From the NCBI RefSeq assembly GCF_010093625.1, contig NW_022985408.1, positions 7,501 through 71,500 on the forward strand: 64,000 bases of DNA, in the 5' to 3' direction. Below, piece after piece: positions 41,563 to 51,492 of this stretch (positions are counted from its first letter, which is position 1; each line of letters opens with the position of its first letter). Made by a program: the position numbers and the translations under genes. A model generated the notes under the pieces. That model saw only the letters and a program-made list of their open reading frames with translations, made no database searches and was not told the DNA's origin. Origin of the DNA: Macroventuria anomochaeta (taxonomy: Eukaryota > Ascomycota > Dothideomycetes > Pleosporales > Didymellaceae).

Positions 41563-42998
41563 CTACGCCTTGGCCGTCGTGGGCTGCTGTTTGAAGTACC
41601 TGCTAGGAACAAAGGGCATCTTGGTCACCACCGCCTTCCTCTTCTTTCCGCGCACGACAACCTGGACTTCAGTCCCGGCCTTGTGCAGACCATCCTTGAT
41701 GTACCCCATGGAGATGTTCTTCTTCAGCGTGGGCGATGGGCAGCCGGAGGTGATGTTGCCGATCTTCTCGCCAGACTCGCTGACAATCTCAGCGCCTTCG
41801 CGAGCAGGCGAGCCCTCGACGATAAGGCCAATGCGGCGTCGCGACACGCCGCCGCCCTCAGACTTCTTCTTCAGCTGCTGTAGGATAACGGAGTCTCCGT
41901 GGAAGCCGCCCTTTGCGCGGCGGTCTTTGCCGATGATCCAGGACAGCGCTGCTTCCACCGGGGTCGTGGTATCGTCCAGATCATGGCCGTAGAGACACAT
42001 GCCAGCTTCGAGACGGAGGGTGTCGCGCGCGCCGAGGCCGGCAAAGCGCAGCTCGTCCTTCGCATTGTCGAGGAGGAACTGAGTGACGGCTTCGGTGGCA
42101 GAGGACGGGATACTGATCTCGAAGCCATCCTCTCCAGTGTACCCTGCACGGCTCACCAGCACTTCGACATGGGTGCCCTTGATTGTCGCTGGGGTGCACT
42201 GACCGAAGTACAGCGACTTGAGCGTCACGGTTGACTCGTCGGCGAGGACGCGAGAAAGAATGTCGGCAGCCAGGGGGCCTTGGAGAGCGACCAAGCCCTG
42301 TCCATCGAGGACGTTCCACTCCACGGTCTGGTCGGGGTGCTGTTTCTTCCACGACTCCAGTTGTTCAGACAGGTAGGTCTTGTCCTTCTCTCGGCAGCCA
42401 GCGTTGGTGACGACGTAGAACCTGTCTGGCAGGCGCGCAATGACGGTGTCGTCGACGATGCCTCCAGTCTCAGGGTGCAGTAGGACGGAGAGGGTCGAAT
42501 GGTTCACAGGCAGGGTGGAGAGGGAGGATGGAGTGATGCTCTCGAGGAACGCTTCGGCGCCGGAGCCGGAGAAGTGGTGCTGTACCCTAGGCATTCGTTA
42601 GGACGACAACTGCTGGAAGTCTGATACCCTCGCTCTTACATGTGTCCCACGTCGAACAGACTGGCCTTCTCACGGGTCCAGTTGTGCGAGTCGATAATGC
42701 TCAGGTCGCTGTACTGTACGGGCATCTCGTAGCCGCCAAAGGGCACGAACTTGGCGCCATACTTGCTGTGAAGCTCATACAGACCTGTTCTTGCCGGCTT
42801 CTCTCCAGCGGCTTCAGACGAGGCATAGCGAACAAGCTGCAGCAGCTGCCGTGTCTCGAGCTTGCGGGGTCCCGCAGCTTGACCAGCTATGGTTCGTGTG
42901 GTGTACTGCAGCCTCTGAGCATTTCCAGGCCTCAAAGCGCGCGTCCAAAAGGCATTGGCAGCCGGCCGCAGCTCCGCAACAACTCTCTTCGAGGCCAT
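41563..42998 (-). CDS. GCV1: mitochondrial glycine cleavage system T protein (aminomethyltransferase)
   Basis: The T protein transfers the methylene group from the aminomethyl-lipoyl H protein to tetrahydrofolate in mitochondria. A basic, hydroxylated N-terminus (MASKRVVAELRPAANAFWTR) looks like a mitochondrial presequence. The family landmarks are TGLYELHSKYGAKFVPFGGYEMPVQY, ASLFDVGHM, LQGPLAADIL, SRAGYTGEDGFEI, GLGARDTLRLEAGMCLYGHD and TPVEAALSWIIGK. A 53-nt intron (42587-42639; GTAAGA, CCTAAC, CTAG) splits the ATG codon of DVGHM. The spliced protein is 460 residues. The start is the ATG before MASKRVV; the longer upstream frame is not needed. It is divergent from VMA5 with 271 bp between start codons. 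Confidence 0.93.
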
Positions 42999-43065
42999 TT
43001 TCGAAGGATGGAGGAGGAATGGTCTCCAGCGGTTCCCCGACGGCCATTCATGAACGCGGCAATTC

Positions 43066-43106
43066 ACGGCGCGCTGATATACGGCGCGCTGATATACGGC
43101 GCGCGG
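43066..43106 (+). repeat. 15-bp tandem repeat in a bidirectional promoter
   Basis: Two full units of ACGGCGCGCTGATAT and a partial third (ACGGCGCGCGG) lie between the divergent starts of GCV1 and VMA5. The GGCGCGC core is palindromic and could be a protein-binding site; that is inference. Confidence 0.85.
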
Positions 43107-43269
43107 ACAGACCAGTGACGCAGCGCGACTGGCTGCTAGGCTGGCAAGCTAGTCCAAGCTCGCCCGCCCACCAAAGCAGGCTGGATGCTGCAACCACATA
43201 CGGCAAGACATCCCATACCGCCCGTCACCACATTGCGCACTCCCGCCCACGACGCCTCCGGCCACCACC

Positions 43270-44505
43270 ATGTCGAAGGGCACAAAGTACCTGCTGGTGT
43301 CGCTCCCGACGTCCGTCTCGCCCAGCAACCATGCCGAAGAAGCGCTGACGGCCCTGCGCTCGACGGTCACCAATGACGTTGGGTCCACCTACTCGTTCGC
43401 GATCCCCGAATTCAAGATTGGCACCCTCGACGCGCTGGTGCAGCAGGCCGACGACCTCGCGAAGCTCGAGAGTGCCTGCCACGCTGTCGTAGGCAAGGTG
43501 GGCGACAGCCTGCGGACCATCCTGGACGGCGACGAGGACAAGGTGCAGCAGCAGAAGACGATCAACGACAAGCCCGTAGACCAGTACCTGCGGACGTTCC
43601 AGTGGAACAGAGTCAAGTACCGCGCAGACAAGCCCATCGCAGACCTGATCGACCTGTTGCAGAAGGAGATACAAGGCATCGACAACGACGTCAAGGCCAA
43701 GTTCAGCCAGTACAACCAGACCAAGTCCGCCCTCGCCGCTGCAGAACGCAAGAAGACAGGGAACCTGGCAACCAAGTCACTCGTGTCGGTAGTCAACCCC
43801 AATTCGTTAATCCGCGACTCGGAGTACCTCGACACCCACCTCATCGCCGTTCCCAACGTGACCGTCAAGGAGTTCTACAAGTCGTACGAAGAGCTCACTC
43901 CTATGGTCGTCCCCCGCTCTGCCAACCAGCTGGCAAAGGACGACGAGTTCACACTGTTCGCCGTCACAACGTTCAAGAAGTACTCGACCGAGTTCGTGCA
44001 CAAGTGCAGAGAGAAGCGGTGGACACCCAGAGACTACAAGTACAAGGAGGGCGGGAAAGAAGAGGAGGCGAAGGAGGCAGACCAGCTCACCCGAGATGCA
44101 CAGAAGCAGTGGGGCGAGGCTTTGAGACTGGGGCGGACAGGATACAGTGAGGGCGCCATGATCTGGATCCACGTGCTAGCGTTACGGGTCTTTGTCGAGA
44201 CAGTGCTGCGCTACGGTCTGCCGCTCGATTTTGTCTGCGGCCTCATCCAGGTATGTATAGATGATTGAAATCTGTTTTGAAGAGCACAGTACTGATCCAC
44301 TCAGACGGACGCCAAGTCGGCAAAGAAGGCAAAGACAAATCTCGACGCAAACTACTCGTACCTAGGTGGCAACGCCTTCGGACGCGACAACAAGGGCCGC
44401 GTCAAGAAGGACGACTCGGCTCTGACAGCTGAGATGCAATCATCTGGGCACGTCGGTGACCAGGAGTACACCGCGTACGTATACTACGAGTTCGAGATTG
44501 TATAG
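43270..44505 (+). CDS. VMA5: V-type proton ATPase subunit C
   Basis: Subunit C belongs to the V1 sector and links the peripheral stalks of the vacuolar proton pump; its release goes with reversible disassembly. The protein starts MSKGTKYLLVSLP and has FAIPEFKIGTLDALVQQADDL, VDQYLRTFQWNRVKYR, ERKKTGNLATKSL, VPNVTVKEFYKSYEELTPMV, FTLFAVTTFKKYSTEF and IWIHVLALRVFVETVLRYGLP, all characteristic. A 54-nt intron (44251-44304; GTATGT, TACTGAT, CAG) leads to the C-terminal NLDANYSYLGGNAFGRD and EYTAYVYYEFEI. The spliced length of 393 residues matches the yeast subunit. Confidence 0.94.
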
Positions 44506-44746
44506 GACGGAAGGTATCAAACAGAAGCACATCAGGTGCATGCATAGAACATGAGCGAGCAACATCACACATTCTAAAGCCGAGTCTGAGAACTTTGATT
44601 CCGCAATGCATAGTTGTTTTCAATGGTGCAGGTGGGACATGGCATGTGAAGCTGTATCGATAAGAATCTTGGCGTGTGCGCTAGACCTCTCCGCAAAAAA
44701 AAGTTCCTTTCGCAGCCAGAAGCACTCTCACCAGCAGAACGCCACA

Positions 44747-45829
44747 ATGCCGTCCACACACAATGCAGAGAAGCCTTGGGACACCGACGATATTGACAAG
44801 TGGAAGGTACGCGCAAACACGGAGCGCTTCAAAAGGTTATATTTGCTGAACTGTGCCCAGATTGAGCCCTTCAAACCCGAGGACAACACCGCCGGTCCCT
44901 TCACCGAGGAGTCGAGTTTCTCCACACTTTTCCCCAAATATCGCGAACAATATCTCAAGGGCTCCTGGAAGTTTATCGAGTCGGCGCTGAAGAAACATGG
45001 CATTACCGCTACGCTCAACTTGGTCGAGGGCTCCATGACGGTTGCGACAACGCGAAAGACATACGATCCGGCTGCGATCCTGAGTGCGCGCGATCTTATC
45101 AAGCTTCTTGCGCGCAGTGTGCCTGCTCCGCAGGCGGTCAAAATCCTTGAAGACGACGTGGCTATGGACATTATCAAGATCAGGAATCTGGTGGGTAACA
45201 AGGACCGCTTTGTCAAGAGGCGGCAGCGCATTTTGGGGCCTAACGGCTCTACGCTCAAGGCGCTCGAGTTACTCACAGAGTGCTACCTGCTGGTACAAGG
45301 AAACACAGTCGCGGCCATGGGCCCTTACAAAGGCCTGAAGACAATACGGCGCATCATCGAGGACACGATGCACAACATCCACCCCATCTACGCCATCAAG
45401 GAGCTCATGATCAAGAAGGAGCTCGCCAAGGACCCCGAACTTGTCAACGAGAGCTGGGACCGCTTCCTGCCCAACTTCAAGAAGCGCTCGCTCAGCAAGC
45501 GGAGAGTGCCCCACAAGGTCACCGACAAGACCAAGAAGACATACACACCGTTCCCGCCGGCGCAGGAGAAGAGCAAGGTGGACTTGCAGATCGAGAGCGG
45601 AGAATACTTCCTGGGCAAACAGGCAAAGGAGCGCAAGGCTCGGGAAGACCGCGACGCAAAGATGAAGGAAAAGATGGAGGACAAGCGGAAAGAGAGACTA
45701 GCCGAGTACGTTGCGCCAGAAGAGGATGGCGAGAAAAAAAAGAAGAAGCGGAAGCACGAAGAGGGGGAGGAGAAGAAAGAGAAGAAGAAGAAGAGAAGCT
45801 CAAAGGGAGAGGCAGAAGAAGTATCGTAG
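44747..45829 (+). CDS. KRR1: KRR1, KH-domain small-subunit processome component
   Basis: KRR1 is a nucleolar factor for 40S ribosome assembly. Recognisable segments are EESSFSTLFPKYREQYL, GWKF-like GSWKFIESALKKHG, NLVEGSMTVATTRKTYDP, the KH-type region RFVKRRQRILGPNGSTLKALELLT and VAAMGPYKGLKTIRRIIEDTM. A very basic KKKKKRKHEEGEE-type tail follows. A 54-nt stopless intron (44807-44860; GTACGC, GCTGAAC, CAG) separates DDIDKWK from IEPFKPEDNT; unspliced reading adds 18 spurious residues. The spliced length is 342. The start MPSTHNAEK at 44747 is the ATG that leads into PWDTDDIDKW. It lies downstream of VMA5 on the same strand. Confidence 0.92.
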   Translation: MPSTHNAEKPWDTDDIDKWKVRANTERFKRLYLLNCAQIEPFKPEDNTAGPFTEESSFSTLFPKYREQYLKGSWKFIESALKKHGITATLNLVEGSMTVATTRKTYDPAAILSARDLIKLLARSVPAPQAVKILEDDVAMDIIKIRNLVGNKDRFVKRRQRILGPNGSTLKALELLTECYLLVQGNTVAAMGPYKGLKTIRRIIEDTMHNIHPIYAIKELMIKKELAKDPELVNESWDRFLPNFKKRSLSKRRVPHKVTDKTKKTYTPFPPAQEKSKVDLQIESGEYFLGKQAKERKAREDRDAKMKEKMEDKRKERLAEYVAPEEDGEKKKKKRKHEEGEEKKEKKKKRSSKGEAEEVS

Positions 45830-46271
45830 CGGGACACGCCACTTCAACCACGGTCGCAGCGATGACGATAGACAGCGGTCGGCAGCTGCGGAAAAAGCAT
45901 CTGGATTCAGGTGCAGATGGTGTTCTTAGCTTCAGAACGACTTTTGCCATGGTCAGCGCGTACACGACTCTTCGGCGAGATCAGTCAGCATTTATCGGTG
46001 TTCAGGATAGTTACAAGGTTCAATACCCATTGCATTTCCTCTTCAACCGTAAGGCAGTTTTTGGATATTGAGGTGCTAGTCGCCACATTGGCGCACTAGC
46101 TTGGCTAACCCGGTCCAGACGACTCACGTCTCAGACGGCTTTTGCTCCGGTACCCCAGGCGTTCATCATTTCCGATGTCGACGATGCTTATCTGGACGTC
46201 ACATTTTCCCCTGTTATCTGGATGTCACTTTTTCCCCTGCAGGACCCTGCATCTCACCTGTCACGATCGTC

Positions 46272-47546
46272 ATGTTTTCTCTTTCGCTATCTTCCGTCCT
46301 CCTGACTGCGCTTTCATACACGGTTCATACAACATGTGCATACACTGTTTTAGACAACCAATGCTGGCCAGAAACCACACTGCAGACCACTACGCTCCAG
46401 TCACATAGGACTTCTACACCTTTCAGGATCGTCGAAATCGTGAACTCCATCACTACTGATTTCAGACCTCCAGTATTCTTCCACCTTCCCTGGCCCTGGT
46501 CCTACCCGCCGCTGTGTACCTCTCCCCTTCCTAGCATACAATCTAGCCTGTGCATCTATACCAGCACAACCTTTGCCTCTGGCCGCGGCATCTCAGTCGT
46601 CACTACCCCAAAACTAGCTGTCCATCTCGCTTCCCTTCCTGCCTTTACAGACCCTTCCTTGCTCGAGACCGACAAAACCAACGAACCCAGCGGCTCATGG
46701 TTCACATCCAGCATCCCCGATAAGGGTATTGGAACCCTCGCTCTGCACGATCTAGCACCGCAAACACAAATCCTGCGCTACACACCCGCATTCCTAGCCT
46801 ATCTAGAGGCTGACCTCACCACCCTGGACCGCGAATCCCTCTGGCAGACGGCAATCGATCGCCTACCCAGCGCAACGCGCCTCTCCTTCCTTAGTCTAAT
46901 GTACATCTACGGCGATCCGCGCGTGCGCACACAAGACATCACCAAAGCCAACACCTTCCAGTTCTCCATCGCCGGCACCAACCACCTCGCCATCTTCCCT
47001 GAGACAAGCCGCCTCAATCATGACTGTGCGCCCAACAGCCAATACGTGCTGGATCCGGAGCTGCTGACGCATACGGTGCGCGTTATGCGGCGTATCCCCA
47101 AGGGCGAGGAGATCACCATCGCGTATACGAGCCCGCTCGAGCAGGCGGCAGACAGGCAGGCGCGGTTGGTTGATGGCTTCCACTTCGAGTGTCGGTGTAG
47201 GAGATGCGTGGATGGGGCGCGCTCAGATGCAGTGCTCAATCGGATTAATGAATTGCAGGGGCAGCTGAATGATTGGAGTGCCGCGTCGCGGGCGGGTCCG
47301 GAGATGGCCGAGGAGTTGGTGCAGATGTATGTCCAGGAGGGGTTGGAGGGATTCTTAGATGTTCCGTTTGGGTTTGCGGCGTTGGCATGTAATGCGGTGG
47401 GGACAGTGGAGGAGGCGAGGGTATGGGCTGCAAAGGCTAGGAGCGCGGTGCTGATGAAGGATGGGAAGGGTGCGGATGCGCTGAGGATTTGGAATAGCTT
47501 GTTGAGTGATGCTGAGGGGCATTGGAGCTTCAGGCGGCGGCTTTGA
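46272..47546 (+). CDS. SET domain protein with signal-peptide-like N-terminus
   Basis: The protein begins with a hydrophobic leader (MFSLSLSSVLLTALSYTVHTTCAY), unusual for a lysine methyltransferase. A SET domain then runs from about SSIPDKGIGTLALHDLAPQTQIL to the motif FPETSRLNHDCAPNSQY (the NHxCxPN core that helps bind S-adenosylmethionine) and RIPKGEEITIAYTSPLE. A post-SET cysteine cluster FECRCRRC follows. A helical C-terminal region completes 424 residues. Such SET proteins with leaders are common in Dothideomycetes and their substrates are unknown. The longer frame upstream of the chosen ATG does not look like protein. No intron is needed. Confidence 0.8.
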   Translation: MFSLSLSSVLLTALSYTVHTTCAYTVLDNQCWPETTLQTTTLQSHRTSTPFRIVEIVNSITTDFRPPVFFHLPWPWSYPPLCTSPLPSIQSSLCIYTSTTFASGRGISVVTTPKLAVHLASLPAFTDPSLLETDKTNEPSGSWFTSSIPDKGIGTLALHDLAPQTQILRYTPAFLAYLEADLTTLDRESLWQTAIDRLPSATRLSFLSLMYIYGDPRVRTQDITKANTFQFSIAGTNHLAIFPETSRLNHDCAPNSQYVLDPELLTHTVRVMRRIPKGEEITIAYTSPLEQAADRQARLVDGFHFECRCRRCVDGARSDAVLNRINELQGQLNDWSAASRAGPEMAEELVQMYVQEGLEGFLDVPFGFAALACNAVGTVEEARVWAAKARSAVLMKDGKGADALRIWNSLLSDAEGHWSFRRRL

Positions 47547-48189
47547 GGCATAGATCTGACGGGGATGTTTCTCGATCAGACTAGACATTTTCTCCAGCTT
47601 CAGCTGGGGTACTATAACCGGCTTCTGAGCGAGAAGAGCTGCAACACTGATTGGCTAGCAGATTGACGCTAAAGTTGTGGTCATCACGTGAGGGGTGTGA
47701 AAGAAGGAAAGGCAAGGGGGTCCACGGGAGTCTCCCCTGTGAAGGAAAGAGCAACTGCTATGCGTAATTAAAGTCGAAGAAAGAGCGCGTAACACGAGGA
47801 TAGCAGTGAGCAATTAGACGTAGCCTAGAGGCGGTGACAGTAAGGAGCTTGACAATAAAGGACCGCAGAAGCAACTCGAAGGTCTCTCACAGGTTTGGGC
47901 CTACTGCGTCCTCTTGCTCATAATCTCTGCATACGTGCAGCAGCAGCGGCAGCAGCAGCTAAAGATGGGCACCATCCGGGGCCTGTTGACATCCCAACAG
48001 ATCTGCGTTGTGTTTTGCGAAACATAAGTTCGAGTCCACACATGTTGTATGCTACAACTCGTCAACTTCAGCAAGGCCTGCACCATGAACTCGGCAGATA
48101 TTGTCTGATCCTGCATGATGCTTGGGGTAGGTTCATTATCCCAATACTTCCTTCTACGCTTTATACTTCTGATCGTGGAAGCCCGCCAG
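47547..48189. other. intergenic, no gene recognised
   Basis: This is the downstream region of the SET gene and the upstream region of the transporter remnant. It contains a short CAGCAG-type triplet run near 47937-47961. The N-terminal half of the transporter may once have lain here, but I cannot recognise it. Confidence 0.4.
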
Positions 48190-49280
48190 CACCTCAACCT
48201 GATGCCTGCAGTGATGCTGGCGACGAGAGTCCATCGATCCTTATCCCCACTCTAGAAATCATGTGGTCTTTCCTGACGCTCTGCACATCGTCGGCCACAA
48301 GCGTCCCGCAGCTATATGCTATCCGGTTCCTGGTAGGACTCTGTGAGGATGGTTACTCCTGTTGAACCAACGCTGGGTGCAAAGATGAGATGAAATTGGA
48401 TGAAGGCTGCCTATCTATAGGCAGTAGAGAGCAAAGGTGCTTGTTGATCTTAGACAAAAAGCAAGACAACAAAGAGACAAGCTATTTGAACATGGGATGG
48501 AAGCTGCTGGACGAAACCAACAACCTCCTCCATGATGATTGTGAGTGCCGACATTTTTAGATGCAGTCCTGACGCAATGCAGTACCTTGTGTCAAGCTGG
48601 TATACCAAAGGAGAACGGTGGGAACGAGTCGCTTTATTTTACTGCATGGCAGCGCTTGCCGGCATGTTTAGCAATATCCGCAGGCCGGTGCGTACTCTGG
48701 CCTACCTTGTCTTCCGACAGAAAGTCAATGGCCACTGTGTATCAAAGGAACGTCTGGCCTACGGGCCAGGTTGCCATTGGTGTGGTTGTACAGCTTGCTG
48801 CTGGCATGATCTCGGATCCGCCTCTGCTGAAAGGACGTCGATGGCGGTCATCATTGTCATGCAAGCAGGGACTTTGGTTGGCGTCAGCATACTGGCCGCT
48901 TGGAACGTCTCCGATCGAGTCAAGTACTTTGCGTAATACATCTCGTACTTCCCAGCAGGCGTGTCAGGGCCGTACTGTGTGTGATACTCCAACCTCACAC
49001 CGCACGATTACGAGATGCGCGGTTTTGGGATTGCTGCGTCAGACATGTTCAGCTACATCAACGTGATCTGGTACACGATTGCAGTCTGGAGAACGGTTGA
49101 TGCACCAAGATTTCACGCTGGCTTCACGGCAGCCGCAATCTTCGGAGCTGCGATGATATCGTTGCCGTCTTTCTGCAGTTCCTCCACAAAAGAGATGACC
49201 GGAAGAGGACATCGGAGAACAACGCTGTGGAGGATGTTGAGACACCCGGGGAGACGCATCAGAGGGCAAGTTTAGCAGAA
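48190..49280 (+). pseudogene. MFS transporter remnant (anion:cation symporter type)
   Basis: Transporter segments appear in order but in changing frames. They are LEIMWSFLTLCTSSATSVPQ and LYAIRFLVGLCEDG, then SSWYTKGERWERVALFYCMA, GQVAIGVVVQLAAGMISD, MAVIIVMQAGTLVGVSILAAW, YFPAGVSGPYC, SNLTPHDYEMRGFGIAASDM, FSYINVIWYTIAVWRTVDAP and AAAIFGAAMI. The WYxxxERWxRVALFY and the EIxWxxLTxCT patterns are those of allantoate/pantothenate-type permeases. The N-terminal helices are missing, and stops and frameshifts interrupt the rest. Confidence 0.7.
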
Positions 49281-49826
49281 GCAGCGACTGCATCAGTCAA
49301 GAACGGCGTGAGACTTCAGAAGTGAGGTTGTTGGTGTTGCTGAGACCAGATGTTGTATTCAGCGGAGGGCCGCTCTTTCGAAGCACGTTCTTGGCAATCT
49401 CACTCCACGTGAAACGCGACTTTTCAAGGCACTTCTTCCTACAATCTGCATCTGACCTCAAAAACATCGCGAACCTTTGTAAATCTGTAGTGAACGCATC
49501 CATGAATTATCTGCAACGAAAACTATACTAGATTAAGTTAAACGGTTTTAGCAGCGGAGTTAAGAGGTAAGGATAGCCTCCGGCGAAGCAAAAGTCCGCC
49601 ATCAACCATGTCGAGGACAGCGGTTTTGCACGCGAGGCTGCCGACATGTCCTGGAAATCTTCGGTTTCGGGCTCGAGTTGAGTGTCAAGATTTTGTATGA
49701 TATCAGGAAGTGCGTCGCGGCAAAGAGAAGACCAGCAGCGACACACGCGAGCAATTGTGATATCATCACTTTGCCCCACCAACACGACAAACATTCATAA
49801 CCAAGCATCTGTAACCTTCATTCGAC

Positions 49827-50980
49827 ATGCCTGAACTTATAGGAAAGCAAGTGGGCGAAGTAGGCTATGGCCTCATGGGTACGTCTCCCGTCTGTCACAT
49901 GTGCACATTGAAGACGACATACTAACACATCACAGGCCTGACATGGCGCCAAAGCCCGCCGCCAAAAGAGCAGAGCTTCGAGACTATGCGCACAGCGCTG
50001 TCTCTTGGCGCGAACAACTGGAACGGCGGCGAGCTGTACGGGCCCCCTGATGCCAACTCTCTGCAACTGCTCAATGCGTACTTTACAAAGTACCCCGAGG
50101 ACGCGGAGAAGGTTGTGCTTTCCATGAAGGGCGGCTTGTTGCCAGGCCAGATGAAGCCTGATGGCAGTCAGAAGAACGTGCAGCGCAGCATCGATGAATG
50201 TCTGAAGTGGCTCGATGGCAAGAAAAGCCTCGACCTCTTCGAATGTATGTCTAGCGGCGAGGTTGCTCTGCTGAAGTAGTCTCTAACTATAGTTCACAGG
50301 CGCACGGGTTGATCCGAATACGCCGATCGAGGACACGATCGGGTACATCGCGGAGTACGTCAAGGCTGGCAAGCTCGGCGGCATCAGCCTGTCCGAGGTG
50401 GGCGCAAACTCGATCCGCAAAGCAGCTGGCGTGCACAAGATCTCCGCCGTCGAAGTTGAGTTCTCGCTCTTCTGTGCCGACATTCTCGAAAACGGCGTCG
50501 CAAAGGCATGTGCGGAGCTTGATATCCCAATCGTTGCGTACTCGCCTCTCGGACGCGGTTTTTTGGTAAGCACAACCTATGCATGCAACGCTAGCCTCAC
50601 TCACCATATCTCAGACCGGCAAGTACAAGCGACACAGCGATCTGGAGCCCGACTCGATGCTGCGCCACATGCCGCGCTTCCAGCCAGACGTGTTCGACGA
50701 GAACATCAAGCTGGTGCACGCAGTCGAAGGCATTGCACAGAAGAAGGGCGTCACGCCTGCACAGATTGCATTGGGGTGGGTGTTGTACCAGAGCGGCAAA
50801 GAGGGGATGCCCACCATCATCCCCATCCCGGGGGCTACGACATCGGCGAGGGTCAAGGAGAACATGAAGCCGGCGAGGCTCGATGAGTCGGACATGAAGG
50901 AACTCGCAGAGATTCTGGACAAGTTCCCCATCGTCGGCGACAGGTACCGCAAGGAAGCGATGGCGCTGACCTGGGCCTGA
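49827..50980 (+). CDS. aldo/keto reductase, pyridoxal reductase-like
   Basis: This NADPH-dependent aldo/keto reductase most resembles fungal pyridoxal reductases, which reduce pyridoxal to pyridoxine. The barrel starts VGYGLMGLTWRQSPPP and continues with GANNWNGGELYGPPDANSLQLL, VVLSMKGGLLPGQMKPDG, YVKAGKLGGISLSEVGANSI, VEFSLFCADILENGVAKACA and IVAYSPLGRGFLTGKYK. The C-terminal cofactor segment is IPIPGATTSARVKENMK. Introns are 49879-49935 (57 nt), 50245-50299 (55 nt) and 50566-50614 (49 nt), all GT-AG and phase-preserving. The product is 330 residues. The catalytic tyrosine is probably that in NGGELYG. Pyridoxal specificity is inferred from resemblance only. Confidence 0.87.
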
Positions 50981-51189
50981 AGGTGCCTACATGCCTGACT
51001 GAACAGGCTCGTCAGCAATTGTGTGCGAGAGGATGCAAGCATTTAGGCGAAGGCGTTGTCGCAGATCAGAAGAATAGTAGTGTATAGAGTAATCCGCATT
51101 CGGCCGAGCTGTGAGGCCTGGCCGTTGGAATTGCAGAACTCTTTGGAATCATCATTGTGAGGGATGGGGCGGGGTACTGTAGCTTACCG

Positions 51190-51332
51190 TGTGCGTGTTG
51201 TGAGGGGATGTGTTGTGAGGGGATGTGTTGTGGGGTGGGGTGGGGTGGGGTGGGGTGGGGTGGGATGTTGTGTTGTGAGGTGTTGTGAGGTGTGAGGTGT
51301 AGTGTGGTGTTGTGTGGTGTTGTGTGGTGTTG
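51190..51332 (+). repeat. G-rich tandem repeat, TGGGG and TGTTGTGAGG type
   Basis: A core of about seven TGGGG units (51231-51265) is flanked by TGTTGTGAGG and TGTGGTGT units. The plus strand carries many G4 runs and could form G-quadruplex structures. It lies about 160 bp upstream of the zinc-finger gene on its coding strand. Confidence 0.9.
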
Positions 51333-51492
51333 GACAGAGAGACCAAAGTTTGCGAGTGCGAGCGAGACGAGGCCTGGTCCGAGCATAACTAGCTGCATCC
51401 GTCGACGGCTGCTGTGCCCAGCGCATCTCCACCACCACCACCACCACCACCGCGCGCTGCTCCTCCACGCCACTCTGCGCCCGCTGCCCGCC

